This document shows, piece by piece, positions 44,470 to 52,897 of a DNA stretch of 61,498 bases. Location of the stretch: contig NZ_BJUV01000021.1 of the NCBI RefSeq assembly GCF_007988805.1, positions 1-61,498 of the forward strand, written 5' to 3'. Within the stretch, counting starts at the first letter, position 1, and the number at the start of each line of letters is the position of its first letter. A program made the position numbers and the translations under genes. The notes beneath the pieces were generated by a model. That model did not search any database. It saw only the letters and a list, made by a program, of their open reading frames with translations, and had not been told where the DNA came from. Origin of the DNA: Frigoribacterium faeni. Lineage in GTDB: Bacteria > Actinomycetota > Actinomycetes > Actinomycetales > Microbacteriaceae.

Positions 44470-45210
44470 GTGACCAAGGCCGACATGAACAAGCAACCCG
44501 CAGAGGTCGCGTCGATGTTCGACGGCGTCGCTGCGCACTACGACCGCACGAACGACGTGCTGTCCGCGGGCAACGCCGTCCTGTGGCGTGTCGCGACCGT
44601 CAAGGCCATCGGCGCGGGCCCGGCCGACAAGGTCCTCGACATCGCGGCGGGCACCGGGACGAGCTCGGCGGCCATCGCGAAGCGCGGTGCCGAGGTCGTC
44701 GCACTCGACTTCAGTCACGGCATGGTCGAGGTCGGGCGCGCTCGCCATCCCGAGCTCGAGTTCGTCGAGGGCGACGCCGAGGCGCTGCCCTTCGACGACG
44801 CCACGTTCGACGCCGTCACCATCTCGTTCGGCCTGCGCAACGTCAACCGTCCCAAGGTCGCTCTGGCCGAGATGCACCGCGTCCTCAAGCCCGGTGGACG
44901 TCTCGTGGTCTGCGAGTTCTCGACGCCGCCGTTCGGGCTCCTCCGTGCCTCCTACCGGGCCTATCTGCGTTTCGGCATGCCCCTGATCGCGCGCTTCGCG
45001 AGCAGCAACAGCCCCGCCTACACGTACCTCGCCGACTCCATCGCCGCCTGGCCCGAGCAGCAGGTGCTGAGCCAGTGGCTGCGCGGGGCCGGGTTCACGC
45101 GCGTCGCGTACCGCAACCTGACGTTCGGCATCGTCGCCCTCCACCGCGGTCGGAAGCCGGTGTCCGCGCCGACCCGCGCCTCCTCGTCGAAGAAGCGGGC
45201 CACCTCGTGA
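44470..45210 (+). CDS. menG: demethylmenaquinone methyltransferase
   Basis: 246 residues of the UbiE family; last step of menaquinone synthesis, with SAM. MFDGVAAHYDRTNDVLSAGN is the UbiE start, LDIAAGTGTSSAAI the SAM motif I, and ISFGLRNVNRP the UbiE-specific motif. The last 20 residues are Arg/Ser/Lys-rich and hold a 13-mer repeat copy (TRASS). TAGGAT lies eight bases before the GTG. Confidence 0.95.
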   Translation: MTKADMNKQPAEVASMFDGVAAHYDRTNDVLSAGNAVLWRVATVKAIGAGPADKVLDIAAGTGTSSAAIAKRGAEVVALDFSHGMVEVGRARHPELEFVEGDAEALPFDDATFDAVTISFGLRNVNRPKVALAEMHRVLKPGGRLVVCEFSTPPFGLLRASYRAYLRFGMPLIARFASSNSPAYTYLADSIAAWPEQQVLSQWLRGAGFTRVAYRNLTFGIVALHRGRKPVSAPTRASSSKKRATS

Positions 45211-46304
45211 CCGCGGGTGGGCCCGTCGCCCACCGCAACTCGCTCGGCCGGTCCCTCGGGCTCGGCGAGAGGCTGTTCGCGACGCCGGCCGAGAGACGAT
45301 TCGTGGCGGCCGTGGACGACGGGCTCGAGCTGGTCGAGGAGGGCCTCCTCCGCGAGATCGCGTTCGCCGACGAGATCGCCGACGCCACGACGCGCTACCT
45401 GCTGGCCGCCGGCGGCAAACGGGTCCGCCCGACCCTGACCCTCCTGATCGCCCAGCTCGGCGAGGGGGCCACCCCCGGCATCGTCGCCTCCGCCCAGGCG
45501 ACCGAGATCACGCATCTGGCCTCGCTCTACCACGACGACGTCATGGACGAGGCGCAGATGCGCCGCGGCGTCCCCAGCGCGCAGACCGTCTGGGGCAACA
45601 ACGTCGCCATCCTGAGCGGCGACCTGCTCTTCGCCCGGGCGAGCACCATCGTCTCCGGGCTCGGCCAGGAGGCGATCCTGCTGCAGGCCGAGACGTTCGA
45701 ACGGCTCTGCCTCGGGCAGCTGCACGAGACGATCGGACCGCGCGACGGCGACGACCCGATCGCCCACTACCTCGACGTCCTCGCCGACAAGACCGGATCG
45801 CTCATCTCGACGGCGGCCCGCGCCGGCGTCATGTTCAGCGGTGCACCGCGGGAGTACCTCGCCCCGGTCGCCGAGTTCGGCGAGAAGATCGGCATCGCCT
45901 TCCAGCTGATCGACGACGTCATCGACCTCTCGGACCAGCCGGCCGAGACGGGCAAGAAGGCGGGCACCGACCTCCGAGCCGGCGTGGTCACGCTGCCCGT
46001 GCTGTATCTCCGGCAGCTGGCCCGGACCGATCTCGAGGCGTCGGCCCTGCTGTCCGAGATCGACCGCATCGTCGAGGCGACGCAGGGCGAGACCGAGTCC
46101 GACCCCGATGTGGACGGTCGGCTCGACGCCGAGTTCGCCGACGTCGTCCGCCGCGTGCGCGAGCACGACGTCACCGAGCGCACCCGTCTCGAGGCCCACC
46201 GCTGGGCTCGCGAAGCGCTCGACGCCCTGGCGCCGCTGCCGTCGGGCCCGGTCAAGAAGGCGCTCACCCGCTTCGCCGACCGCGTGGTCGAGCGCTCCGC
46301 CTGA
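45207..46304 (+). CDS. polyprenyl diphosphate synthase (menaquinone side chain)
   Basis: 365 residues, GTG overlapping menG. SLYHDDVMDEAQMRRG is the first Asp-rich motif, QLIDDVIDLSDQ the second, GGKRVRPTL the IPP site. It makes the long prenyl chain that MenA attaches; chain length cannot be read by eye. The position with menG is that of hepT/ispB-like genes in Gram-positive men clusters. Confidence 0.93.
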   Translation: MTAGGPVAHRNSLGRSLGLGERLFATPAERRFVAAVDDGLELVEEGLLREIAFADEIADATTRYLLAAGGKRVRPTLTLLIAQLGEGATPGIVASAQATEITHLASLYHDDVMDEAQMRRGVPSAQTVWGNNVAILSGDLLFARASTIVSGLGQEAILLQAETFERLCLGQLHETIGPRDGDDPIAHYLDVLADKTGSLISTAARAGVMFSGAPREYLAPVAEFGEKIGIAFQLIDDVIDLSDQPAETGKKAGTDLRAGVVTLPVLYLRQLARTDLEASALLSEIDRIVEATQGETESDPDVDGRLDAEFADVVRRVREHDVTERTRLEAHRWAREALDALAPLPSGPVKKALTRFADRVVERSA

Positions 46305-46397
46305 CCGGCACCGCACCTCCTCGTCGAGGCGCCCCGAACCCCGCATCACCGTCCACCGGCCGGCGTCGCCGAGCCACCCAGCAGGAGAGAGAACACC

Positions 46398-47774
46398 GTG
46401 ACCACCTTGCGACTGGCCATCGTCGGAGCCGGACCCGCCGGCATCTACGCCGCCGACATCCTGCTCAAAGCCGAGAAGGGGTTCGACGTCCAGATCGACC
46501 TCTTCGAGCAGCTGCCCGCCCCCTACGGTCTCGTCCGCTACGGCGTGGCCCCCGACCACCCGCGCATCAAGGGCATCGTCAACGCCCTGCGCGACGTGCT
46601 CGACAGCGGCGACATCCGGGTCTTCGGCAACGTGCGCTACGGCGTCGACCTGTCGCTCGACGACCTGAAGAAGCACTACAACGCCGTCATCTTCTCGACC
46701 GGCGCGATCCGCGACGCCGACCTGGACGTCCCCGGCGTCGAGCTCGAGGGCAGCTACGGCGCGGCCGACTTCGTCAGCTGGTTCGACGGGCACCCCGACG
46801 TGCCGCGCACCTGGCCTCTCGAGGCGTCGTCCGTCGCCGTCGTCGGAGTCGGCAACGTCGCGCTCGACGTGTCGCGCATCCTGGCGAAGCACGCCGACGA
46901 CCTCCTCCCCACCGAGATCCCCGACAACGTCTACGAGGTGCTCAAGGCGTCGCCCGTCACCGACGTGCACGTCTTCGGCCGCCGCGGGCCCGCGCAGGTC
47001 AAGTTCACCCCCCTCGAGCTCCGCGAGCTCGGCGAGGTGCGCGACGTCGACATGATCGTCTACGACGAGGACTTCGACCACGACGAGGCGTCCAAGACCG
47101 CCATCGCGACGAACAAGCAGGTCTTCGTCATCGACAAGGTGCTCAACCAGTGGCGTCAGCGCGAGGTCGGCCAGGCGTCGCGTCGTCTGCACCTGCACTT
47201 CTACGCCAAGCCGGTCGAGATCGTCGGCGACGACGAGGGGCGCGTGGCGGCCTTCCGCTACGAGCGCACGCGACCCGACGGGCAGGGCGGCGTCGAGGGC
47301 ACCGGCGAGATCCGCGACGTCCCGGTCCAGGCCGTCTACCGCGCCGTGGGGTACTTCGGCTCGCCGCTCGACGGCATCCCGTTCGACGAGCGTCGCGGGG
47401 TCGTGCCGAACCACGAGGGCCAGGTCATGGACGACGACAATCAGATCGTCCCCGGGGTCTACGCCACCGGCTGGATCAAGCGCGGACCGGTCGGCCTCAT
47501 CGGGCACACCAAGAGCGACGCCATGGAGACCGTCTCGCACGTCATCAACGACCAGGCGAGCTGGTGGCAGCCGGAGGAGACCGCCCCCGAGGCGATCCCG
47601 GCCCTGCTCGAGTCGCGCGGAGTCGCGTACACCGACCTCGACGGCTGGCACCGTCTCGACGAGCACGAGCAGGCCCTCGGCGCGGCCCACCCGCACGAGC
47701 GGGTGCGCGTCAAGGTCGTGCCCCGCGACGAGATGGTCCGCGTCTCGCGCGACGAGGCCTCCGCCCTGTCATAG
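46398..47774 (+). CDS. FAD/NADP oxidoreductase, FprA-like ferredoxin reductase
   Basis: 458 residues. [18 protein letters not shown] is the FAD Rossmann site, [19 protein letters not shown] the adrenodoxin-reductase signature, and [14 protein letters not shown] the NADP site. It resembles mycobacterial FprA, which passes electrons from NADPH to ferredoxin. GGAGAGAG lies upstream of the GTG. It may serve P450s or other redox partners; none is adjacent. Confidence 0.9.
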   Translation: MTTLRLAIVGAGPAGIYAADILLKAEKGFDVQIDLFEQLPAPYGLVRYGVAPDHPRIKGIVNALRDVLDSGDIRVFGNVRYGVDLSLDDLKKHYNAVIFSTGAIRDADLDVPGVELEGSYGAADFVSWFDGHPDVPRTWPLEASSVAVVGVGNVALDVSRILAKHADDLLPTEIPDNVYEVLKASPVTDVHVFGRRGPAQVKFTPLELRELGEVRDVDMIVYDEDFDHDEASKTAIATNKQVFVIDKVLNQWRQREVGQASRRLHLHFYAKPVEIVGDDEGRVAAFRYERTRPDGQGGVEGTGEIRDVPVQAVYRAVGYFGSPLDGIPFDERRGVVPNHEGQVMDDDNQIVPGVYATGWIKRGPVGLIGHTKSDAMETVSHVINDQASWWQPEETAPEAIPALLESRGVAYTDLDGWHRLDEHEQALGAAHPHERVRVKVVPRDEMVRVSRDEASALS

Positions 47775-47880
47775 CCGACCTCCTGCGGGCGGCGGTCCCC
47801 CCGGACCCGTCGCCCGCGGGTCGTGGGCGTCGCCGCCGGCGGGGTCACCGATGTCGGAGCGGATCGCTAGGCTGGTCGGC

Positions 47881-48369
47881 ATGGCAGATAGCTCTTTCGA
47901 CGTGGTCAGCAAGGTCGACAAGATGGAGGCGGACAACGCCCTCCATCAGGCGCAGAAGGAGATCGAGCAGCGCTACGACTTCAAGAACGTCGGTGCGTCC
48001 GTCGACTGGAGCGGCGAGAAGCTGCTCCTCAAGGCGAGCACCGAGGAGCGCGTCAAGGCCGTCCTCGACGTCCTCGAGTCGAAGTTCATCAAGCGCAGCA
48101 TCAGCCTGAAGCACCTCGACGCCGGCGAGCCGTACGCGAGCGGCAAGGAGTACCGCATCGAGGCGGCCCTGAAAGAGGGCATCGAGCAGGACCAGGCGAA
48201 GAAGATCGGCAAGATCATCCGCGACGAGGCCCCCAAGAGCGTCAAGAGCCAGATCCAGGGCGACGAGCTGCGGGTCCAGTCCAAGAGCCGCGACGACCTG
48301 CAGGCCACGATGGCCCTGCTCAAGAAAGCCGACCTCGACGTCGACCTCCAGTTCGTGAACTTCAGGTAG
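47881..48369 (+). CDS. YajQ-family nucleotide-binding protein
   Basis: 162 residues. [18 protein letters not shown] and [13 protein letters not shown] are the invariant YajQ starts. Members bind nucleotides or c-di-GMP in some species and have been tied to translation and virulence; the role here is unknown. TAGGCT (47868-47873) lies seven bases before the ATG, making it leaderless. Confidence 0.95.
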   Translation: MADSSFDVVSKVDKMEADNALHQAQKEIEQRYDFKNVGASVDWSGEKLLLKASTEERVKAVLDVLESKFIKRSISLKHLDAGEPYASGKEYRIEAALKEGIEQDQAKKIGKIIRDEAPKSVKSQIQGDELRVQSKSRDDLQATMALLKKADLDVDLQFVNFR

Positions 48370-48372
48370 TCC

Positions 48373-49839
48373 GTGGTCGAACCGTCGTGGGTGGCTCCCA
48401 CCCTCGCCGTGCTGGGCATCGTCGTCGACGTCGCCATCCGCGTCTTCGCGATCGTCTATGTCCCCATCAACCGGCGTCCTCAGACGGCGACGGCCTGGCT
48501 GCTGGCGATCTTCCTGATCCCCTACGTCGGCTTCATCCTCTTCCTGCTGATCGGCAGCACGCGCCTCCCTCGTCGTCGCCGGGAGAAGCAGGCGGAGATC
48601 AACAAGTACATCGTCGAGACCACCGAGGGGATGGAGCGCGTCAAGCGCGACCACCCCTGGCCCGCGTGGCTCGACTCGGTCGTCGAGCTGAACCGCACGC
48701 TCGGCGCCATGCCGCTGGTCGGCGGCAACACGGCCGAGATCCACTCCGAGTACGACGACTCGATCGCGGCGATGGTCGCGGCCGTCGACGACGCCCATCG
48801 GTGGGTGCACGCCGAGTTCTACATCACGAGCCTCGACGCGACGACCGAGCCGTTCTTCATCGCCCTCGAGAACGCCCGGCGCCGCGGAGTCACGGTCCGC
48901 CTCCTCATGGACCACATCGCCAGCCGCGGCTATCCGGGCTACCGCAAGACCAGGCGACGCCTCGACCGGATCGGGGTCGAGTGGCAGCTGATGCTGCCCG
49001 TGCAGCCTCTGAAGGGCAAGTACCAGCGCCCCGATCTCCGCAACCACCGCAAGCTCCTCGTCATCGACGGGACGGTCGCGTTCACGGGCTCGCAGAACAT
49101 GATCGATCGCGGCTACCAGAAGCGGAAGAACCGTCGTCGCGGTCTCGCCTGGAAGGACTTCATGGTGCGGTTCGACGGCCCCATCGTGGCCGGCATCAAC
49201 GCCCTGTTCGTGACCGACTGGTACAGCGAGACCGACGAGCTGCTGATCCGCGAGGCCGACCCGGTGCACACGTCGGACGCGCTCGAGACCGTCGACTGCC
49301 AGGTGGTCCCGAGCGGGCCCGGCTTCGAGGGCGAGAACAACCTCCGGCTCTTCAACTCGCTCCTCTACAGCGCGCAGGAGCGCATCATCCTCACGAGCCC
49401 GTACTTCGTGCCCGACGAGTCGATGCTCTACGCCGTCACGACCGCTGCGCAGCGGGGTCTCGACGTGCAGCTGTTCGTCAGCGAGATCGGCGACCAGCCC
49501 GTCGTATATCACGCACAGCGGTCGTACTACGAGGCGCTGCTGCGCGCCGGCGTGCGGATCTTCCTCTACCGATCCCCGACGGTGCTGCACGCCAAGCACG
49601 TGACCATCGACGAGGAGGTGGCCGTGATCGGGTCGAGCAACATGGACATGCGGTCGTTCAGCCTCAACCTCGAGATCTCGATCATGATCCGCGGTCGAGG
49701 ATTCGTCCGGCGGATCCGCGAGGTCGAGCAGTCCTACCGCGATGCGAGCCGCGAGCTCACCCTCGACGAGTGGCAGGCGCGCCCGTTCCGCTCGAAGGTG
49801 CTCGACAACGTCGCCCGCCTCACCTCCGCCGTGCAGTAG
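48373..49839 (+). CDS. cls: cardiolipin synthase (PLD family)
   Basis: 488 residues. Two N-terminal helices (about 4-26, 36-58) form the PLDc_N domain, followed by two HKD sites: NHRKLLVIDGTVAFTGSQN and HAKHVTIDEEVAVIGSSN. It joins two phosphatidylglycerol molecules, or a CDP-diacylglycerol, into cardiolipin in the membrane. It begins four bases after the yajQ stop, so the pair is an operon. Confidence 0.94.
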   Translation: MVEPSWVAPTLAVLGIVVDVAIRVFAIVYVPINRRPQTATAWLLAIFLIPYVGFILFLLIGSTRLPRRRREKQAEINKYIVETTEGMERVKRDHPWPAWLDSVVELNRTLGAMPLVGGNTAEIHSEYDDSIAAMVAAVDDAHRWVHAEFYITSLDATTEPFFIALENARRRGVTVRLLMDHIASRGYPGYRKTRRRLDRIGVEWQLMLPVQPLKGKYQRPDLRNHRKLLVIDGTVAFTGSQNMIDRGYQKRKNRRRGLAWKDFMVRFDGPIVAGINALFVTDWYSETDELLIREADPVHTSDALETVDCQVVPSGPGFEGENNLRLFNSLLYSAQERIILTSPYFVPDESMLYAVTTAAQRGLDVQLFVSEIGDQPVVYHAQRSYYEALLRAGVRIFLYRSPTVLHAKHVTIDEEVAVIGSSNMDMRSFSLNLEISIMIRGRGFVRRIREVEQSYRDASRELTLDEWQARPFRSKVLDNVARLTSAVQ

Positions 49840-49862
49840 CCCCCGCCGCCCGCCCCCCCCCC

Positions 49863-50138
49863 GGTGTGCAAATCGCGACATGCGCGCCCCCCTGGGCAGG
49901 AGAAACGGGGTTCAACGCCGGTCCAGAGGCCGTCGAGGTCGGGTTCGGCCCGGAGATGGAGCTCGCGGCGGTCGGGTTCGGCCCGGGGATGGAGCTCGCG
50001 GCGGCCGGGTTCGGCCCCGGGGATGGAGCTCGCGGCGGTCGGGTTCGGCCCCAGGGATGGAGCTCGCGACGGTCGGGTTCAGCCCCAGGGGTGGAGGCGC
50101 GGCGGCCGCGTTCGGCCCTGGGTGCGGCAGGCGCGGCG
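49863..50138 (+). repeat. minisatellite module A: head sequence plus six 33/34-bp units
   Basis: GTGCAAATCGCGAC (49863-49876) heads a spacer and then six imperfect units of 33-34 bp at 49938, 49971, 50004, 50038, 50072 and 50105. Unit core GTCGGGTTCGGCCCGG then GGATGGAGCTCGCGGCG. In the head frame the first two units read VGFGPxMELAA. The rest of 49840-50211 shows no gene. Confidence 0.85.
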
Positions 50139-50211
50139 GACGGCCCCGGAGACACGGAAGACGGCCTCCGACGGTCGGATCCGCCTGTCCCCACCTGCCG
50201 GGGGCGCACTG

Positions 50212-51105
50212 CTAAGCGGAGAGGCGTGCTCCTGCGTGGCGTCCGAGGGCGACCGTGACAGCCGTCGACACGGCCGTCCAATCGAAGAGGATCTGAGAGT
50301 AGGTCGCCTCGATGACGACGTACCCGAGGGCCATGATGTGCAGGATGCGGGCACGGTCGGCCTTGTAGGCCGCGGGAGACGAATGGAAGTCCACGCTGAC
50401 GCATTCGATGACGAGCCAGCCGTCGATCAGGAGGTCGACCCGAGTGTCCGCGTCGACCCACACCTGAGGTTCGGCGCGAATCCCCTCCTGGGCCAGGCGG
50501 ACGCGGGCGATGGACTCGCTGCCCGCTTCGGCGCGCGGATCGAGCGACGCGATCATGCCCCGGGCCGTGCGGTGTCCCGCGAGGTGCTCCAGGACCTCGT
50601 TGAGGATGGGCCTCTGCCGGTGCGGGAGCCGCATGGCGGAGTCGATCATCGCGGCGGCGAACTCCGGGCTCTCGTGGAGGAGCACCTGGGCGGCCGCTCG
50701 GCTCGGCGACGCCAGGAGGCGCTCCGTCCTCGGGCAGAACCGCGTCCGGTCCCGCAGGACCAGGACGTCCGACCGCCCCGCATCCAGCCGCGCTCCGGCA
50801 TCATCCGGGTCTCGGAGGTCGCGGGCGTTGTGCGCGACCGACACGACGAGACGGGGCGAGGGAGCCTGCCAGCCACCTCGGAGGGCGAGTGACGAGGCTC
50901 CCGACACCGTGCCTCCTACGCGGGCCGCTCTGATGATGTCGTCGGGGAGCCCCCGCGACGCGTAGAGCCCGTGACGCACGCGGACGATCTCGCCGTCGGC
51001 CCAGGACGTCTCGACCTGGCGGCGGGTGAGTCCACGCCCGAGCAGTTCGCGACGGTGGGCGAGGCCGCCGAGGTGTCGGATGAGGTCGGGGACGCGGCTG
51101 GTCAT
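50212..51105 (-). CDS. DUF559 endonuclease-like protein with AbiEi-type N-terminal domain
   Basis: 297 residues. Residues about 1-60 match the AbiEi-antitoxin winged helix in outline (LIRHLGGLAHRRELLGRGLT, then RVRHGLYASRGLP). The C-terminal 90 residues look like a Vsr/PD-(D/E)XK-type DUF559 fold (VDLLIDGWLVIECVSVDFHS, then AYKADRARILHIMALGYVVI). Many actinobacteria carry this architecture in several copies; whether it cuts DNA is unknown. AAGGAT precedes the ATG. The gene is bracketed by the inverted repeat modules. Confidence 0.8.
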   Translation of the reverse strand: MTSRVPDLIRHLGGLAHRRELLGRGLTRRQVETSWADGEIVRVRHGLYASRGLPDDIIRAARVGGTVSGASSLALRGGWQAPSPRLVVSVAHNARDLRDPDDAGARLDAGRSDVLVLRDRTRFCPRTERLLASPSRAAAQVLLHESPEFAAAMIDSAMRLPHRQRPILNEVLEHLAGHRTARGMIASLDPRAEAGSESIARVRLAQEGIRAEPQVWVDADTRVDLLIDGWLVIECVSVDFHSSPAAYKADRARILHIMALGYVVIEATYSQILFDWTAVSTAVTVALGRHAGARLSA

Positions 51106-51217
51106 GGAACGGGATCCTTGCGGAAGCCGGGCGGTTCCGGCGGCTCGTCCGCGTCGGCGGTGGAGGGCGGGTCGAGCAGGGCATCGGGGGAGGGCGGGTC
51201 GAGCCGGGTGTCTGTGG

Positions 51218-51421
51218 AGGGCGCTTCTCGGGTGGCAGGCCGAATCCGACCGGCGGGATGCCCTCCGGTGCGCCGTACCCGACCCCGGGGAGTCGCTGCT
51301 GCGTGCCGAACCCGACCGTCGAGAGGCGGTACAGCGTGCCGAACTCGACCGATGGGAGCCGAGGAGGCGCGACACGCCACGATCACGCGGCGTGCGGACC
51401 CGCCACGGTCGCGAATTGCAC
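51218..51421 (-). repeat. minisatellite module B: homologous, inverted, four 33-bp units
   Basis: Minus strand: GTGCAATTCGCGAC (51408-51421) then four 33-bp units at 51349 down to 51218. In the head frame they read VEFGTLYRLST, VGFGTQQRLPG, VGYGAPEGIPP, VGFGLPPEKRP, but an in-frame TGA follows the head. Between head and units is a near-perfect 13-mer repeat (51361-51371). Next to it, 51162-51217 holds 27-bp units beginning GGAGGGCGGGTCGAG. The 467-base gap 51106-51572 holds no gene. Confidence 0.85.
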
Positions 51422-51499
51422 AGCCAGCCGAGTGCGGGGGCCGTCGGGCGGGAGCGGGCGACGGGGAGGGGCGGGGAGGGGTGCAGGAGGTGCGGGTGG

Positions 51500-51528
51500 T
51501 CAACAGGAGGCTCGCGAGGCTGTATATT
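51500..51528 (+). promoter_or_regulatory. promoter of tRNA-Tyr
   Basis: TCAACA (51500-51505), 17-base spacer, TATATT (51523-51528). It is the most A+T-rich -10 in the region and fits a start near 51535. Confidence 0.5.
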
Positions 51529-51572
51529 TGTCTGGCGCCTCCGGTCGATGAACACATGGGCTGGGCGTGCAT

Positions 51573-51654
51573 GGCAAGTTACCCAAGTGGCCAAAGGGAT
51601 CTGACTGTAAATCAGCCGGCGTAGCCTTCGGGGGTTCGAATCCCTCACTTGCCA
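51573..51654 (+). tRNA. tRNA-Tyr (GTA)
   Basis: 82 bases, GGCAAGT ... ACTTGCC acceptor, anticodon GTA at 51607-51609 in loop CTGTAAA, long variable arm typical of bacterial tRNA-Tyr, T-loop GGTTCGAATCC. No encoded CCA; it is followed by CGGCCT. Confidence 0.97.
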
Positions 51655-51712
51655 CGGCCTCATCCGAGCGAGACATCGACTCGGCAGGGCGGATCACCAC
51701 GACACACCTCAG

Positions 51713-51745
51713 AACGGACTCGATCGCTCGAGTCCGTTCGTGTTT
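51713..51745 (+). terminator. terminator after tRNA-Tyr
   Basis: AACGGACTCGA (51713-51723) and TCGAGTCCGTT (51728-51738) form a perfect 11-bp stem with a 4-base loop, followed by CGTGTTT. Confidence 0.65.
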
Positions 51746-51772
51746 CACGACCCGATCGCCCAGGGAGGCACC

Positions 51773-52630
51773 GTGTCCGAGAATCGTCCGTCCGGTGCCG
51801 TCGAGCGGGACGGCTCCGTGCCCGAACCCGCCCTGTCGGACGCGCTCCTCCGCTTGGCGCGATCGGTCGCGACCGAGGCCGCGGAGCTCGCGGCCAGCCG
51901 CCGATCCGAGGGCGTCGAGGTGGCCGCGACCAAGAGCAGCCTCGTCGACGTCGTCACCCACACCGATCGCGAGGTCGAGGAGTTCATCCGGGCCCGGCTG
52001 GCCGCCGAGCGCCCCGGCGACGGGTTCTTCGGCGAAGAGGGGGCCCCCGACGACTCGACGACCGGGCTGACCTGGGTCGTCGACCCGATCGACGGCACCG
52101 TCAACTTCCTGTACGGCATCCCGCAGTGGGCGGTCAGCATCGCCGTCGTCGAGAACGGTCCGGATCCGCAGCGGTGGCGGGCCCTCGCGGCCTGCGTGGT
52201 GAACCCGCTCGCCGGCGAGGTCTACGAGGCCCGTCTCGGAGGAGGCGCGTGGCTGTCCGGACGCCGCCTCGCCGTCTCGACCCCCGCCTCCCTGGAGCAG
52301 TCGCTCGTGGGCACCGGCTTCTCGTACGACTCCGACCGTCGCGTCGAGCAGGCGGCGATCCTCGGACGGCTGATCGGACGGGTCCGCGACATCAGGCGGA
52401 TGGGCGCCGCGTCGCTCGATCTCTGCGCCGTCGCGGCGGGTCGACTCGACGCGTACGTGGAGCGCGGCCTGAAGCCCTGGGATCACGCCGCCGGCGTCCT
52501 GATCGCCGCCGAGGCCGGGGCCGTCCTGCAGGGGGAGGACGGCCGGGCGCCCGACGAGGCGCTGACCGTGGCGGTCGCCCCGCAGATCGCCGACGAACTG
52601 ATCACGGCCCTGGCCGACGCCCGGTTCTGA
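51773..52630 (+). CDS. inositol-monophosphatase-family phosphatase
   Basis: 285 residues from the GTG at 51773, with GGGAGG about six bases upstream. FFGEEGA is the first metal Glu, WVVDPIDGTVNFLYGIPQWA the second motif (DPIDGT), and KPWDHAAGVLIAAEAGA the C-terminal WDxAAG box. It could act on inositol phosphates, histidinol phosphate or fructose bisphosphate; not decidable. A Gly-Gly-Gly-Ala-Trp stretch holds a near-copy of the 13-mer repeat. Confidence 0.9.
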   Translation: MSENRPSGAVERDGSVPEPALSDALLRLARSVATEAAELAASRRSEGVEVAATKSSLVDVVTHTDREVEEFIRARLAAERPGDGFFGEEGAPDDSTTGLTWVVDPIDGTVNFLYGIPQWAVSIAVVENGPDPQRWRALAACVVNPLAGEVYEARLGGGAWLSGRRLAVSTPASLEQSLVGTGFSYDSDRRVEQAAILGRLIGRVRDIRRMGAASLDLCAVAAGRLDAYVERGLKPWDHAAGVLIAAEAGAVLQGEDGRAPDEALTVAVAPQIADELITALADARF

Positions 52631-52897
52631 GCCCGTCCGAGCCAGGCCGCCGCCAGGCCGCCGGCAGGCGAGCGCCGCACCCGAAGGCCGCATGAGCCCT
52701 AGCCGACCCCGTGCTGCGAGGCCCGGCCGGCGCCTCCTCGGCCCTGCCGGACACCGACCGCGGGTAGCCATTCGTTCATCCTTCGGCTACCCTGGACTGG
52801 TTCGTTACTTTTCCGTGACATGGTCGACGGGGTAGCGGCCGAGAAGAAGAGGGAGCACCCGCCTCTCCGTCCCGACAACCCCGAGGATCCATCAGAC

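Noticed and set aside
49938-50138. CRISPR array
   Set aside because: The units are contiguous, imperfect 33/34-mers with no unique spacers, and no cas gene is near.
48387-50258. Single coding region through cls and module A
   Set aside because: It is out of frame with cls. A start at the GTG of the head would be possible, but no ribosome site precedes it and the frame loses the repeat pattern after the third unit.
52740-52897. c-di-AMP (ydaO-type) riboswitch before the M23 peptidase
   Set aside because: Wall peptidases in actinobacteria often have one, but I could not find its conserved blocks here.
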